From Chytridium lagenaria (lineage: Eukaryota; Chytridiomycota; Chytridiomycetes; Chytridiales; Chytridiaceae): a stretch of DNA of 64,000 nucleotides. The notes below the pieces were generated by a model that was not told where the DNA came from, made no database searches, and saw only the letters and a program-made list of their open reading frames with translations. A program made the translations under genes and the position numbers. The stretch is from NCBI GenBank assembly GCA_025449115.1, contig JAHLKC010000024.1, positions 124,001-188,000 on the forward strand, written 5' to 3'. Positions 22,904 through 41,700 of this stretch are shown here, piece by piece. Every line of letters begins with the position of its first letter. The first letter of the stretch is position 1.

Positions 22904-23784
22904 TTAATTGAGAACGTTGTTAAACTTGCAAACCGCGAACCAATATGTTTTTTATAATATGCCTTGATCTCCAAAGCCATTTCAGGAAATAAATACGTAA
23001 TCTTACTCTACCTTGTTCTTTTCTTGATCTTCGTAACAAAATCCATGACGGGCCTTGGGTGTGTTTAAACTTAAAGGTGCATGTCGAATCCGCATAACAA
23101 AGCTGTTTGCTTACTGCACCTAAGCCAAAATGTATTGACTAATTGGAGCAACCTATGAGAAACTCTCCAGCCTTGCACTGTAGACATGAGATCTTTATGG
23201 AAGAGTATGTATTTGTTGAATGGTGAAAAGAGCGTGTGTCCAAGTTACGATTCTGTCCTTGTCCGTCAACTTTGGCTTAGGTAACCCTAGGAGGTATTGG
23301 CGTTGGATTCATCGCACAGCTGCTATCCGATTGTTCAATAGATCGATGGTGTAGGTTCGACCACTTTCGTACACAATAAATTGCGTGACTTATAGGAATT
23401 ATTGGTATCCAAGGGCCCATCCCTAAATCCTTGATACCCTTATGGATGTGTTTGGTCTACCAATAGGTGCGTTAATATAATCTGAAAAGCATTTGCCAAC
23501 GAAGATGAACTACTCTTCTTTACCCTTATTTTCCTTCTTATTTACCATATGCAGTTGAAGTGAAAAAGAATTCGGATTCCGTACAGGACAGTTGTCTCTC
23601 ACCTACCCCGCCCATTTGATAGTGTAGCTTGTAGAGTCGTTGTCCAAACCCCCCCGTACCAGCCTTCAGACTTCATTTAATATATTTGTACATAACCACT
23701 TTTATATACAGCACAGCAATTGCAATCGTTGGTCTAAATAAGAGCGAAATGAAAGATAGTATGCGCATTGAAAACAGAGTAGGC
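22904..23784. other. Intergenic region between convergent genes, no gene seen
   Basis: About 880 bp of mixed, mildly AT-rich sequence lie between the ankyrin gene and the 3' end of SMC3. I see no convincing ORF or repeat. A GGTTCGA-like string near 23356 lacks the rest of a tRNA and was not called. Confidence 0.5.
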
Positions 23785-29378
<5,594 letters not shown>

Positions 29379-31596
29379 GATCAAACCCAAACAACCGTTT
29401 ATAAAGGTTGTTAGAGTGAATGCCAACTTTTGTCCGACAGATCGGGCAAAGTTTCTCGGGTACAAAGTCGAATTTTTTTTCTTCGCTTGATTTCTCATTT
29501 TTTTCTCTTCAAACCCAACTCTTCAAATTCGTGTAAAGGCAGGTTAAAAGGTGAGCCATAATCCAACATCTCAGCGGATCCTTCGTCTCTGGACTTTTCT
29601 CCAGTTCACTTATTAGCTGGATGTATTGAAGGCTTGGGCCTGTATCCCTTTGTGCTTTCCTGTATTCTTCTGATTTGGATGAGATGAAACATGACATTTT
29701 GCACGTCAGTGTTATGGCCTACTAGCCACATGAACGTTCAATATACCCAGATTTCTGATCCTTTTTTCTTTACAACACACATCTCTTGTCCCCCCCATTT
29801 GGCTCTTGATGTTTTTGTCATGATATCTTGTTTGCACTGATTTTGCTTTCTTACTCACTAAGTTTACCTTTATCAGCTGTAGGTTTCATAACGATCGTAT
29901 TCAACTCATTGGCTGTTGTTCCCTCATCGGCTTTTGTTCCTTTGATATTCTTTCCCTCCTAGATATCCTCTCGCTCTTAATGTTTCTCTGCTTTACTGTT
30001 GCATTGCGTTGCTTTGAATGATAAATGTTGTGGTGGGTCATTTGGTCATGTCCACTCTCGATAACGATAGCATTTCATCGGTTTTTTTGCATTGCCATTT
30101 TACTTAATTTGCACTGTTTAAACTAGATGGTCGCAGAGGATACACATTTTTCTCTTTGCCGATACTGTTTTTATTGTGTCAAATCTCGTTCGTCATAGAC
30201 ACGCATTTTCTCACTTTTTGCTGCCTTTCCCTTCTGAATCTCTGTTGACGATTCACATTACCCACATATTCATAATAATAAAAGTATAAATATAAAATTA
30301 TCGTACGTATAATACACACATATAATACACTTGAGCTCGTCGAAAATGCAAGACCTACAACCGCGAGCATACTATAAGGGGTTACTACCGCCGTCTCTCC
30401 CTTAACACCGTCTTATACTCCTTCTCCGCACTAAAGAGATCTTGCTTTTGTAGACTAGAGAAACTGTCTCTTTTCGTATTTCACTGTTCGCTTTCCTTGC
30501 TCTCACGGTTACCTTATCAAGACCATCTCATTTGTGCTTGTCTCGTGGACTCATTAGGTTCTATTCCTATGTAGGGTTTATATATCTAGTAGTTGAGAAA
30601 GGTTGAGATGACGACGGTGATGTGAGGGGTGTTTTCCAGTGCTTCAGCTTTATAAGGGATGCCCCCATTTCTCATCCTCGTAGATGATTGGAAGTTCTGC
30701 CAGAAATCGCGGCTACCCTTTTGTTAAGTCCAAAGTTGGACTTTCGGCTAACTAGTCTCAATTTACTTACTTTCTATCCATCTCCATCACGAGCAGTTAG
30801 TCTCGGTTGACGCTGTCATGAAGCCATCATTTTGTTTGGGCCTCTTTCCTTCTTTTCTGTATCATGTTACCATGTCGCATCAAAATCTCTTTTGTCGAGG
30901 ACCGTTTCTTACGGGGGATGATCTTTGGTTGTGGGGAGGAAACCGGCGTGCACCTGACCAGCTGGGGGTGGTTAGACTGCCTCCAATTGAAATAGGCATG
31001 TCTTTGTTTCAGGCAAAGGCATTGAGCAACGGTTTTTTTTGTCAAGAACCCTCAATAATACTCTATACTCCATGTCCAATTTTTGAGGGAATTGCAAATT
31101 TTTAGTATTAAACAAACTGCTGAGATGGACTCGAAGATGGACATGGTGGGTGAATGGTCATGCTGCTGGCGGTTGGCATGGCTCCTGCTAGCCCTCAACT
31201 TTGCCAATTTGCTCTGTGGATACAAGTAGCCTACCTGCTGTGGAGCTCTTTGTAGCTAGACGTTTGAGCCAAGTTGGCTTTACTCAACGATATCTTTATA
31301 CAACGATTAATGAGTGCTAGAGGTGTACGCTGATAATGAACTTTCTTTGATTCTCCATGCAGGCTTTGGACGATATCATCCACACTAGCCCTAACAGAGG
31401 AGAGGAAAGCATCAGAGGGGAAAGGGACGGATTCTGAAGACAAACCGCGGCAACGGTGCTATGTGGAAGCGGAAGCCAGAACCTTACTCGGTAAGGACGA
31501 GACAGTGCTGCTATTTGCTATCTTTACGCCAGCCCTAGCTTCGGTCTATCTGACCGAGCGTTACGCACTATAACTGGTGTTGTTTATGCATTTTAG
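29379..31596. other. 2.2-kb region without a supported gene
   Basis: Lies between the SMC3 start and the RRM gene. It is T-rich with short, unconvincing ORFs (for example 30818-31105 + and 31231-31443 -) that show no domain and no splicing continuity. It contains one copy of a ~200-bp dispersed repeat (30073-30272). A non-coding RNA or decayed gene cannot be excluded. Confidence 0.5.
30073..30272 (+). repeat. Dispersed ~200-bp repeat, copy A
   Basis: About 200 bp closely match 36353-36551 in the same orientation. Shared blocks include GCCATTTTACTTAATTTGCA, GGTCGCAGAGGATA, TGTGTCAAATCTCGTTCGTC and GACGATTCACA. It is not obviously coding and has no visible terminal repeats. Confidence 0.85.
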
Positions 31597-32667
31597 ATGC
31601 CGAGAAGAAATCCGGACGACGTATGGAGGCATGATATGTTTGAGGGATCTGACCTTCGCGAACGGTTGGGTAATGGCATCGGTAACTCGGGACCTGTGAG
31701 AAATGCACGGGCTGGACCTCCGCAGCCCCACGCCTATGCTAGACCGCAAGTTTTCGGACTCTCTGGGTCTAGGGTGGCAACATCTGCCCTTCGCGCAGCT
31801 GTTGGCCCAACAGGATTTGCCACTCGCCAAAGTACCGCCGTCTCTATTGTGGGTACTGCCGCAGGACCATCAAAAATTACAGTCGCAAACTTGCACCCAA
31901 GTGCAAGTGCTGAGGATGTGAAGGTTTGTAATCTCCGCCTTTCAACATTTTTTGTGGTTCTACTCGGCTATCGCTTGCGTTGGCTGCTGTTTATTTTGGT
32001 GTCGAAAGTCTATCTTGTTCTTCCTAATTTACTAACTTACCAACTTGTACCTCCCGTTCTGCTTAGACGGTTTTTTCAGAATTTGGGAACATTCTTCAAT
32101 GTTCTCTCTCCATCGATAGTCAGGGCAGCGGGTTTGCCGAAATTGTGTTTGATAACCGGAAAAGTACATTGGCCGCTATTCAGAAGTACCACAATCAAAT
32201 TGCAGATGGTTAGTATTCTATCGGTTACGTTTAAGCTCTAATTGACTTGTTTAGGCAAGACTCTTCAAGTCCTTGAAGTTAGCCTTGGGCTCTCTATTGC
32301 CGGTGCCTCGAAGTCTATCGCTCCCGATGCGTAAGTTCTTGTAGTATTTTCATTCATATTTTTATGTATAATTTTGTTGTACATTGCATTCTCTTTTGCA
32401 TTATCATTCGATTTGGCCATCTTACTTTTTCATTCACGTATACATGAACCTATACTTTTTTATGAAAAGCTCTGACCAAAACCACAGAGCACGAGCGGCG
32501 GACCTGTGGCTGCAATCGGAGTTCCAACGATCGGAAGGGGAATGTATTCGGATAGATTGGAGTCGACTGCAGTTGTGAGGCCGTCCGCCCCTGTTTCTGC
32601 CAATAAACCTCTCTCCGAGAGGCTGGGACGGCGTGTGGACGGTCCGACGTTTCAAATTACAATTTGA
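31597..32667 (+). CDS. RRM protein resembling ALY/REF-YRA1 mRNA export adaptors, 240 aa
   Basis: Four exons (31597-31923, 32067-32208, 32255-32330, 32490-32667) give 241 codons with the stop. The N-terminal ~80 residues are Arg/Gly/Ala-rich (RERLGNGIGNSGPVRNAR). The RRM runs from KITVANLHPSASAEDVK through TVFSEFGNILQCSLSI and GSGFAEIVFDNRKSTLAA to KTLQVLEVSL. The C-terminal tail contains IGRGMYSDRLESTAVVRP and LSERLGRR. RRM spacing and short size fit ALYREF/YRA1/POLDIP3-type adaptors, which hand spliced mRNA to the export receptor in the nucleus. That subfamily call is inference; the RRM itself is clear. The last acceptor is CAGAG, where using the second AG keeps the long open frame. The 46-nt second intron is typical of this window. 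Confidence 0.75.
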
Positions 32668-32947
32668 TAGCTCCCATGGAATTTATAATGTTCAATCGCT
32701 GGCGTTTTTGTTGTAGCGCTTAGGTCTTTGCAGCATTTGTGTATCCACATCACCTTTACTCTCTTCCCGCCCTCCTCCCTTCCCATCCTGTCTCCACTAA
32801 ATGTTGTCCAATGGTGTCGTGTTGCCTTCAACCAACCCCCGCTTTGTTGAATAAATTGCTTCCAGAAGTCATCGAAGTCCCAAGACACCATTTCACAATT
32901 GGTTTCAAGTTGACTGACTCCACCGTCACGAACGCATTTTAAGGGAA

Positions 32948-35900
32948 ATGGATACGGCGACGGCAGCCGATGCCGCGATGCCAGATCGCGACATAATTGT
33001 GTCAACCATCAGGGATCACTGGGTTAAGCGTGGAGGGACCGTGTCTTCAACAGGCTCAGGAGGAGAAGACACTCAGCAAATGTTTGAGGACGAGCAATTC
33101 GACGATGATGAGCCATACTATGAAGATGAGGAGGCGGAAGACCTGCAAGAGTACATGTCTGGAGATGAGGGCTGGTCTTCCGTCTCCCTCCCTTGTTCCG
33201 GGTATCGGAGCCATGATGTTAGCGGGGATGGACTCATCTCCTTACCAGGATGACGGCTACGACGGACTATGACGAATACGAAGAGGATGAGATCCAAACT
33301 GCTCAAGATGACGAGCCTTTTTATGATGATAGAAGGATGCCAACTTCAGAGATTCACTTGACTTCGGCATCGACGGGTTGAGCCCCAGTCAGAATTCGAG
33401 TGACGATAAGGGGTCAACGTCCCGATACTCACCTTTGAAGCTACCACCAGAGATCTCAAAGGCTATTAGCATGATCGACTCCGAGGACGCCTGGAAAGCT
33501 TTGGAACGGGAGATTGAGGTCTTTGATGTCAAATCTCCTCCTTCCGTTGTAAAGCCCAAGATCGAGGCTCCAGCAGAGGTGACCTCTAAAGCATTATCTA
33601 CTCCTGTCATTCCCAATCGTAAAGGCTCCATTCCAACAACCTCAACAAATGCGACACCCGCAACGGCGAACCTAATGCTGTTGCGCGAAGCAACCCCGAA
33701 TTCATCGCTGAAACTTAATTTAAACCCTCCGACCTCTACCCCATCCTCAAGACCGCCTGGCCCTCAAATCACTCGAGGCTTCAATCTAGAACGGAAATAG
33801 TCGAGAAACCCTCTCCTTCCCTTCTTAAATCAGGGTTGCCCAAATCCGCGGCGGTGTCTATTGAGAAACTAACTTCGTCATCCTCCAAACCTGCTTCTGT
33901 CCACAAATCAAATATCAAGACATCGAATATCAAAGCTGCCAAAGGAAAGACCAACGCCGCAATCGTCATTCCTGAAAGATCGGCTTCTCACACTTACACG
34001 AAAGACGATTTCTCAAAGTACAAGTCAAAGTATAAGATGAAGTTTGAGGCTGAGGAGGCTGCAGCAGCCGGTATAGCCATTTCTTCTGATGTTGCAGCCT
34101 TTCCCACTGCTTCTGTCAGAGATGATTCGTCAAATGGTGTATTTAAAGCAGATGTGAGGGAAGATGCAAGGAAAGGATTAGAGCAATCCACCAGCGCTAA
34201 ACGTGATGGATCTTTCAACAATAACAAAATAGCACGGAAGGAGATCGATCGTGAAATTGACAGACCAGATACACCAGAAGAAGATCGTGACGGAGATTTT
34301 AAATCCTGGGCATCTCGAACCGCAGCAAGCGCCTTTTCGACAAAATCTCTGCCTCGAAATTTCAGTCTTGAGAGACAGAGAGGCCTGTTTGCAAGTGATC
34401 GTGATGAAAATATATTCTTGCCGCCTCGGAAGACCTCGGACTTGGGTCGGACGGAGAACAATATTTTTAAGAAAGATGCTGGGGATACTGGCGTTTTGGA
34501 TTCTGGAACATCTTCTGTTGGATTTGACAGAAACAGTGTCTATGAGAGGCTCACACAAAAGTTTTCTGAGGATTCGCCGGTTCCTGAACGTTCCAAAGGC
34601 GCTGATGCGAGAATACCGTATGGAAACAAGGCAGCAGGTGGGGCTTCCGAGGACTCGTCCGAAGAGAACTCGCCACCTGTACCTCCAAAGGACGACCCAC
34701 CTCCTGTTCAACCAAAGAAGCTGCCGAGGAAAACGGGCGGAATTGTGCTCTACGACGCCAGTCAGCAAGAGCTTCCGACTAATACTGTCCCGGCAACCAA
34801 CTACTTTGCCCCTACAGCCACTGCTGCTCCTACCACCAACTTTTTTGCGCCTCTTCCCCCAGGCAGTGGAGCAAGCGATACTTCACCCACAGAAAAGACC
34901 GCTACTGCCGCTGGAATGATCGGATCCTTGTTTTCCATATTTGGAACTTCCGCGGGCGGAAGTGCAGGGTCTGCCAACGACACATCGACACCAGCATTAC
35001 AAACGGCAAACGGTGATGAAGAAGGTGGAAAGACCGGGACTATTACGAGGAGTGGTAAACGAGCACCACCTCCAGCCCAACTCATCATTTTACCAAAACC
35101 ACATAAGGAACCCAGAGAGAGTTTTATTGCTCCAGGTCAAAGCTCAGTCGTTCCAGCACATCCTTCAGAGCCTGTACCAAATGCTCCACCTCAGGTTCCG
35201 GCATTTTCGAAACGTGGGGCCAGCAGAATTGACGTGGAGACGACGGGTATGCCCTTAAATGGTGGAAGACCACCGTTAAGGCCTTCCATAAAAAATCGGT
35301 TTGGTGAAGTTCAGTCTGGGTCGTTCGAGGTTGCGTCGGATTCCGATGATGATACGGTTGACGAACGGGAAGGGTTAGGACGGGGCCGTGGACCTCCTCC
35401 TACTACCGTGTCGCAGGGTTTCAAGGTGTCGGTGGAGAGGGCGAATAAAAGGAATTCGTACCTAAGGAGATCGCTTTCCAATCCCGAGCTTGCTAAATCG
35501 CTTGGGAATGTAGTAGCTGGCTTCAATAGAGGTGATGAAGGTGATAGCGGTGAACGGGGTCGCCAACCACCCCCCAATCGCATTAACGCCCCATGGGAAG
35601 ACAGCTGTTAACGTCTGATCGCTACATCAACGACGACAGCAATCCTCATCAATCCTCTTTAACGTCACGTTTCGGTTCTGACACCAACCTTGCTAGCAAA
35701 GGAGGCGCTTCCTCCTATGCCACCCTCCGCAAACCCCTGAAATCCGCCCTCAAAGCTCCCCGCAAACCACTGAAGAAGAAGTCCGCATCGCTGATGAAGC
35801 CGAACGTAACATTGTGTATTTCCGTAACCCTTACTCTTGGTCGTGCGAACCGGGGTGCTGGCGCTGCCGACAATGGTGCATCCGGATCCAACCACCGTCG

Positions 35901-36402
35901 CTCATCCTCAGTTGACAACAACCATCGCGGATTTTCCGACTTAGATGAGTTGGACGTTGCGGCTATGATGCCGCCTGTGCAACGTCTTGGAGGCGTTCGA
36001 CGTGTCCAGGAGTCGTCCATTTCATGTCAAGGGTGTTATTGATCGTGATCATATTGTTGTGGTGATTGTAGAGCAGACTGAGTCGTTGCGGCGTTCGGCA
36101 GAGGATTCAGGACAAAATATCTGCCACGCAAAAGTGGGGAGGGAGGGAGGAAGCCTGTGCTTAAAGCTATGAAAAGAAAGGATGGAGGGGAGAAGCTTAT
36201 TACTGTTGAGGATGAGGAGGATTGGATTGTGTGTGTATCGGAGGCGTTGGAGAATAGAGTTATGTTGTTTTGGAGGTGGTGTGGGTTGTTTGATGGGTCG
36301 ATTTTGCAGTCTCTTTTGATTATTGTTTTCATTACATCGAAGCCTGTGAAGCTTCCATCGGTCCTTTTTGCATCGCCATTTTACTTAATTTGCATTGTTT
36401 GA
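32948..36402 (+). CDS. Large acidic/disordered protein, function unknown
   Basis: Starts MDTATAADAAMPDRD at 32948 with an acidic region (DEQFDDDEPYYEDEEAEDL), then a conserved-looking stretch (LVPGIGAMMLAGMDSSPYQDD, DYDEYEEDEIQTAQDD). From 33378 come PLKLPPEISKAISMIDSEDAW and a very long Ser/Pro/Lys-rich part to about 35600 (PPVPPKDDPPPVQPKK, RNSYLRRSLSNPELAKSLG). The tail (VRIADEAERNIVYFRNPYSW, then FHVKGVIDRDHIVVVIVEQ and LITVEDEEDWIVCV) is better ordered and could be a small domain. At least five frame changes must be bridged (about 33190, 33260, 33350, 33795-33830 and 35600, with more after 35770), so the exact protein cannot be given. Proline-rich runs suggest SH3-type partners. No known family is recognised, and the end within copy B of the dispersed repeat is doubtful. 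Confidence 0.55.
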
Positions 36403-36551
36403 ACTTATTGGTCGCAGAGGATATATTTTTACTTTTTGGACGATACCTTTTTTGTTGTGTCAAATCTCGTTCGTCATAGACATGCTTTTCTCACTTTTGC
36501 TGCATTTCCCTTCTGAACCTCTATTGACGATTCACAGTACCTACATATTCA
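36353..36551 (+). repeat. Dispersed ~200-bp repeat, copy B
   Basis: Second copy of the element at 30073-30272, same orientation and 6.3 kb away, with scattered substitutions and small gaps. It overlaps the last codons of the disordered-protein frame and the region just downstream. Confidence 0.85.
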
Positions 36552-36779
36552 CTTCTGTCACTGTTTAAATATATTATCTCACGACCAAATCGATATATAT
36601 TAGTAGATATTTATGATAAACACAAATGCCCTCAACGCTTTGGTCCCAAAATTAAAATAGAACGCACGGTACAGTTTAATGAAACATGTATTTGTGTTGA
36701 TTAAAAACACCATCACGTAGTATACAAATCACAAATGTACACAACTCCATCGCCGCACTTTTCCCAACGAATTAGTTGC

Positions 36780-37915
36780 TTAAAAAAGGCTTAACTCTCC
36801 GACCTTTATCTCTGGCATGAAATCGGGATGGTTTAGTCGCATCAACAGATACTCAACCTCCACCTCCTTTGTGAGTGGAATAACAAACTTTTCGTAAAGG
36901 TCGTGACTACATCTAAGGGAATTTTGAAGGGTTTGTCATCGGCAAGAAGGACATTGTTATCCTCAATTTCTTGTCCGTATATCATAGCCTTTTTCCTGAG
37001 CCTCCGAAGTACACGCTCTTCCACAGCCTTATTTGTGAGAAGCTCTTCGATACCTGCAGTGTCTTTGGCTTTGATGAGGCGGACGTAATCATCATGGTAT
37101 TTAGGGTCCTGAAATTTGGCTTCAGCCACGAACTTGCCTACCGAAAAGAGAATGAGTCAACTTTCCCGTAGAATATCGTTAAAATTCTAACCGAAATGAA
37201 TCCTTCGTGACAGCATCTGAAGAGCTTCGGTGTCCTTTGTTGCGGAAGAACCGTAGTTAAGGTCATCGCCAGGTTTGCATATTCTCGGGACAATCTCGGA
37301 GAGGTAGATGGAGCGGAGCTTGTCGTTCAATTGATATCATTGGGAACGAGGATCCTGGGAAATTCCAGAGGGGGGAGAATAGGCGCAGGAAGATTTTTGC
37401 AAAAGGGGTACTCGTCAGGTGAGGTGTATCTTCTCACTTTGGCTGTGAACAAGATAAACACGATAAATATATTGAAAACAAGTCAAATATAATCCTGCAA
37501 ACATAGAAAAACTATGAATTACCGTGAACAGATTCCATTTCGAAAAGAAAATAGTCCAGGAAAGATCCTTCAAAGTTCTGAAATCCAAATGCGCCAGCCT
37601 CATAGATCTTTGGGTTATGGGCTGGTGGAGATATTAGTGACAGATGTACCAAGAATTAAACGAGAAAGGAATTCCTCACCAAACTCTGCTCTCTCGATCA
37701 AGGCTGCTCACAAGAATTGGCGGAAATAAAAAAGGGGGAAGGTATGTTAGCATAAATTGATAACGATCATCGTAAAAGGGAAATCAAAAGAGACTAGGTG
37801 TAGAAAGAGGGAATGCATCCTCGCTTGACTACGTACAGAAGATGATGGTGTCCTCCATTCTGACGAGCTCATCTCGGATGCGATTCAGCGACAGTCCGTC
37901 GCCCTCAAAGTTCAT
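36780..37915 (-). CDS. ARO7: Chorismate mutase, five exons, ~270 aa
   Basis: Converts chorismate to prephenate, the entry to phenylalanine and tyrosine. Exons are 37915-37837, 37703-37680 (24 nt), 37621-37523, 37442-37192 and 37137-36780. Motifs of the eukaryotic AroQ type are clear: IRDELVRMEDTIIFSLIERA, FLFEMESVHAKVRRYTSPDE, FCKNLPAPILP, LVPNDIN, IYLSEIVPRIC, DTEALQMLSRRIHFGKFV, AEAKFQ, AVEERVLRRLRKKA and IPLTKEVEVEYLLMRL. Two T bases seem to be missing: near 37333 (AATTGAAC, where relatives read NDINLNDKL) and near 36897 (ACCTTTACG, giving TTFYEKFVIP). With both restored the length is 271 codons including the stop, close to the yeast enzyme (256 aa). It is divergent from the SMP-domain gene and uses the same substrate as the TrpE encoded 24 kb away. 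Confidence 0.95.
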
Positions 37916-38701
37916 GTTGGTTGTTGGCTAAAGATCAAAGGATCTTTCCTGATAAGATTTTGTAATCTCACATTCGTATTCCCTTCTCTTTATTGATTTG
38001 GTGACAATGTTTACTAATGATTATTCTTAAAATACTATTTATTATTACTGTATTTCTGTTGTGTTAGTTTTACTTTAAATACATCAAAAACAAAAGGATT
38101 CCATCGGCCTAAAAGGGGACTGGGAGAGGCAGATCGAGTGAGTACATACAGCTCAAACCGCAAATGGACGCATCCTAAAGGGACTGGGGATTCGTTGGGT
38201 GCCAGAAGGGGCGATAATAACATATTCTCCTCCTTTTCACATTCTCCTTACTTCACATCCTGTGCAGTCATCTCGTATCGACTTGGATGTTCCTCTTGTA
38301 ATAGTGTGAATGATGCCTATATGTGATGCTGCATCCATCAATTACTCAACACAACACTACTTATGAAGAATACCAACCAGCCATGCCCGTCACGCTTGTA
38401 CCAGTTCTCTGCACCAACCTTGTTCTGCGGTTGATGTCCCTTTGAGCCCTTTACCCAACGCTGCATGGCCTATGAGGTAAATGATGCTTCATCCGTCATG
38501 CTGGCCGAAGGCTGGGAAAATGAATTTTGTCTTGGCATTCAAAAATTAAAAAGAAAGAACACTTGCACGAGGAGACATCTGAGGGAGACGACGACGTAGG
38601 ATTTTGAGAGGAGCCTCCCTCATGCTCCAGTGAACCGACTTTTTCTATTCCATATACGTTACAGTTCTGGTTTTATTCTTCGTCGTGTTTGCTGGTGAAA
38701 G
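37916..38701. promoter_or_regulatory. Divergent intergenic region ARO7 / SMP gene
   Basis: This 786-bp region between two divergent starts must contain both promoters. It is AT-rich near 37970-38100. No ORF or repeat is convincing and no specific regulatory motif is recognised. Confidence 0.4.
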
Positions 38702-41700
38702 ATGATGGATGCTTCTTACATAAGAGGAGTTGTTGCTGGGGTGGCTTCAACACTCTTCGTTTTGGGACTGCTTCTACTCGTCGTAGGCTACATACTATTT
38801 GATCCGTTTCGGAAAACAGTCATTAGTCCTATCAGCGTTGGCTCACCGGCTGCAACTCAGTATGGATCTTTTGGCGTCTTCATCATCTGGCGCTTCAGCC
38901 TCAAAGCCACGGAAACCTACCGACGTGTCTAATGAGCATGAGGAACCATGGCCTGACTCTATAGTGGAGTACCTCCTTTCTGCGCTCGATCCATCTAGGG
39001 AATCATTTGATGGGGGTGATGACCCCTTTGATGATCCCGATCCCGTCGACGAAGACATAATGGATGATCCATTACCTGCATCTATCAGGCCAAGAGGACG
39101 GCGAAATTCAGATCCCCACCTCACCGTCGGGAAAACTTGTCTCTCCTTCATTGCAGCGTCAAAAGTTCCCGATGCGTGCCCCACAACGAGACATATCAGC
39201 TGCCTCGGATCTCTGCCATATTTTGAACGTTCTTGGGCATCGCTTCTTTCTCTCACTAAGAGATAGTCAGCGGTTTAAGGATCGACTAAAAGAGAGGACC
39301 TCTGAAAAAATGAATCTGAAGCTTCAAAATAATTCCTTTGTTGTAAGTGAACATTGTTGGCCGTCTGCGACACTGAATATTTCCTTTACTAATGGCATTC
39401 CGTCTTAAAGTCTCACGTTAAGATTTGTGATCTTTCTCTTGGCGATAACCCACCCAAAATTCAAAGCATTCGGCTCATAAAGGGAGTTACCGAAGATCTC
39501 AATGTGGTGAGTCGCTACCGCTTCCTTTTTTTTTATTCATTATACTCACTAACGTTCGACAGACCCTTGAGCTGGATTTGACTTATAATGGAGGCTCAAG
39601 TATTGCTATTGAAACAACTTTGACGCGGGGAATGACCATGGCTGCTCGTGTTTACATGAGCGCATTTGCTGGCAAGGTATTGTTAATTTATTGCGTGTCT
39701 CTTGAACTCTAATCATTTGTGACTACAAAGATTCGAATAAGAACACCTTCGGTAGATTGGCCGGATATGTTGTCTGTTGCCTTTGTTGAGGACCCTGGCT
39801 GACTTTTGTCGTTGATGCCCCTATCACCGTCCGGGAAAATGAGATGGTGCGCGGCGTAATAAATCGGCTACTAGCCGGACTTATGCGAAAGGTCTTTTTG
39901 GAGATGTGGGTGCTTCCATCATGGAGGCATTACTTCTTGCCCATGATGATTCCTTCACCTCAGGTGAGATTGGTTTCCAGACTCTTTCTTAATTTATATC
40001 ATCGCATGGATTGCTCACAATGTTTTTACGTAAACAGGAGGAACTTGCCCGGCAATTAATTATAAATAGCATCAGGTCGTCAACATCAAAGCGTCACGGC
40101 CACAAATCACTAGGTGCATCGCTTTGGGAACGCCGTATGGCTCTTGCAAAAGCTGCCAAATCTTCCCCATTTACCCAACAAATTAGTAGCTCCTCCTCAC
40201 CACCTTCCAACTATATCTTCCCTGACGTACTTGTGCTCCATGCATTTCCCATAACGTTTCCGTCGACTCGATGACGGATCCACGCTTACTTGATGGACCT
40301 CTCGTTACAGCCTTTCTTGGGCTCTCCCGGAGGCGGCCAAGGCCGAATGTTGCTGGTGGTCAGACAGGAGGGGCTACTTCTAACGGTGATGGAATAACCG
40401 TATCTGCGCCATCTGAATCTACCTCAGGGCAGGTTGAGCAGAACGATACGATGGAATGGAGGACCTTGAAGAATAAAGCCAGCATTGTGCTTCAGAAGCG
40501 GAAGGTTGTTGTTGGATCTTCGACTGGGGAGGTCACAAGAGCAAGAATCAACATTCGCGGGGATGTAGAACGAGTGTATGCGGTAAGTATTGTATATGTT
40601 ATAGTTAACGAACATTATTTCAATATTTAACAATTATGCAACTTAGATTCTATCGAACGAGACCATTTGAAGTGCCTTGATGATGGTTATATGGAAACTG
40701 ATATTCTTTCCGCAATCGGTAATAACGCCTTTCGTTTTTGATTGTAAACTAATACTAGGCTCCAGGCAAATACGCTTCTGTCCGAAAATCTACCTTTGTC
40801 TTCAATAAGGGCAACATAAGAGATGTTCTTTTCTTAGAAGTTAGAGGCTCTCTTCGGGATTTACATCGAAATGCCAATGTGTCGGGATCCTTTGACTTAA
40901 ACGCCTCAAGTGCTTATGTTGTTGTCAGAAGATCTATAGGAGAGTTCCGAGACAACGATGTCAGTGACCCTGTCCGCAATACACCGACAATGTTTCCTAA
41001 AGTTTTGACGGAAATGGAAAGAATTGAAGATGATGTGTTACCGAACTTACCGGGATTCACTTCCTATTCGGACTGCTATAGATGAGGATCTTGGAAAACC
41101 GATATCTCTAGGCACGTCGGATTTTCTCCGCATACACCATGCCTGGTGGTTCCTGGGAGACCTTAGAATCGGCCGCAGATACTCACTTTGACGATGCTAA
41201 GCCGCATATGCCACCGTCAAAGTTTTCTCCTGAACGAGCGACAGGTGCAAACCCGAAGAGAAGAACAGCACCTATATACGTTCTCGGATATCTTATTGAA
41301 CCAAACTACCTTGACGCTTCCACCTGTACCCCTCACAATCGTGTCTCAAATGGGTCCAGACATCTCACGGTTGGAGCTTGATTTTGCGGCCTGCCGAAGG
41401 ATTAAGGCCTATGTTGAGACTCTCCTCAATGGCGCAAAGACATCTGCTCTTGGCCACATCTTTGCCGCTGCTGCGAACGCTTCCAACTCAGCTTCGGGAT
41501 CATTTACGGCGTCTTTAGAAATGGGTGGTGTGAGGAGAAGAGTGTTTAATAACTCGACTGCCTCGTCTGCTACGTCTCCCACGGCCGCTGGTGAATCCAC
41601 AGGATATGCTGCTGGTTCGGAAAAGAGAATCGATAAGCTTAAAAGTCTTGTGTCTTCAACCGCAAGCTATCTTATGCGGAACCGGCGTGGCAATACAAAT

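Noticed and set aside
23350..23362. Possible tRNA B-box (GGTTCGA)
   Set aside because: No matching A-box, acceptor stem or cloverleaf can be formed around it.
30818..31105. 95-residue plus-strand ORF upstream of the RRM gene
   Set aside because: No domain, no splice continuity and ordinary composition; likely chance.
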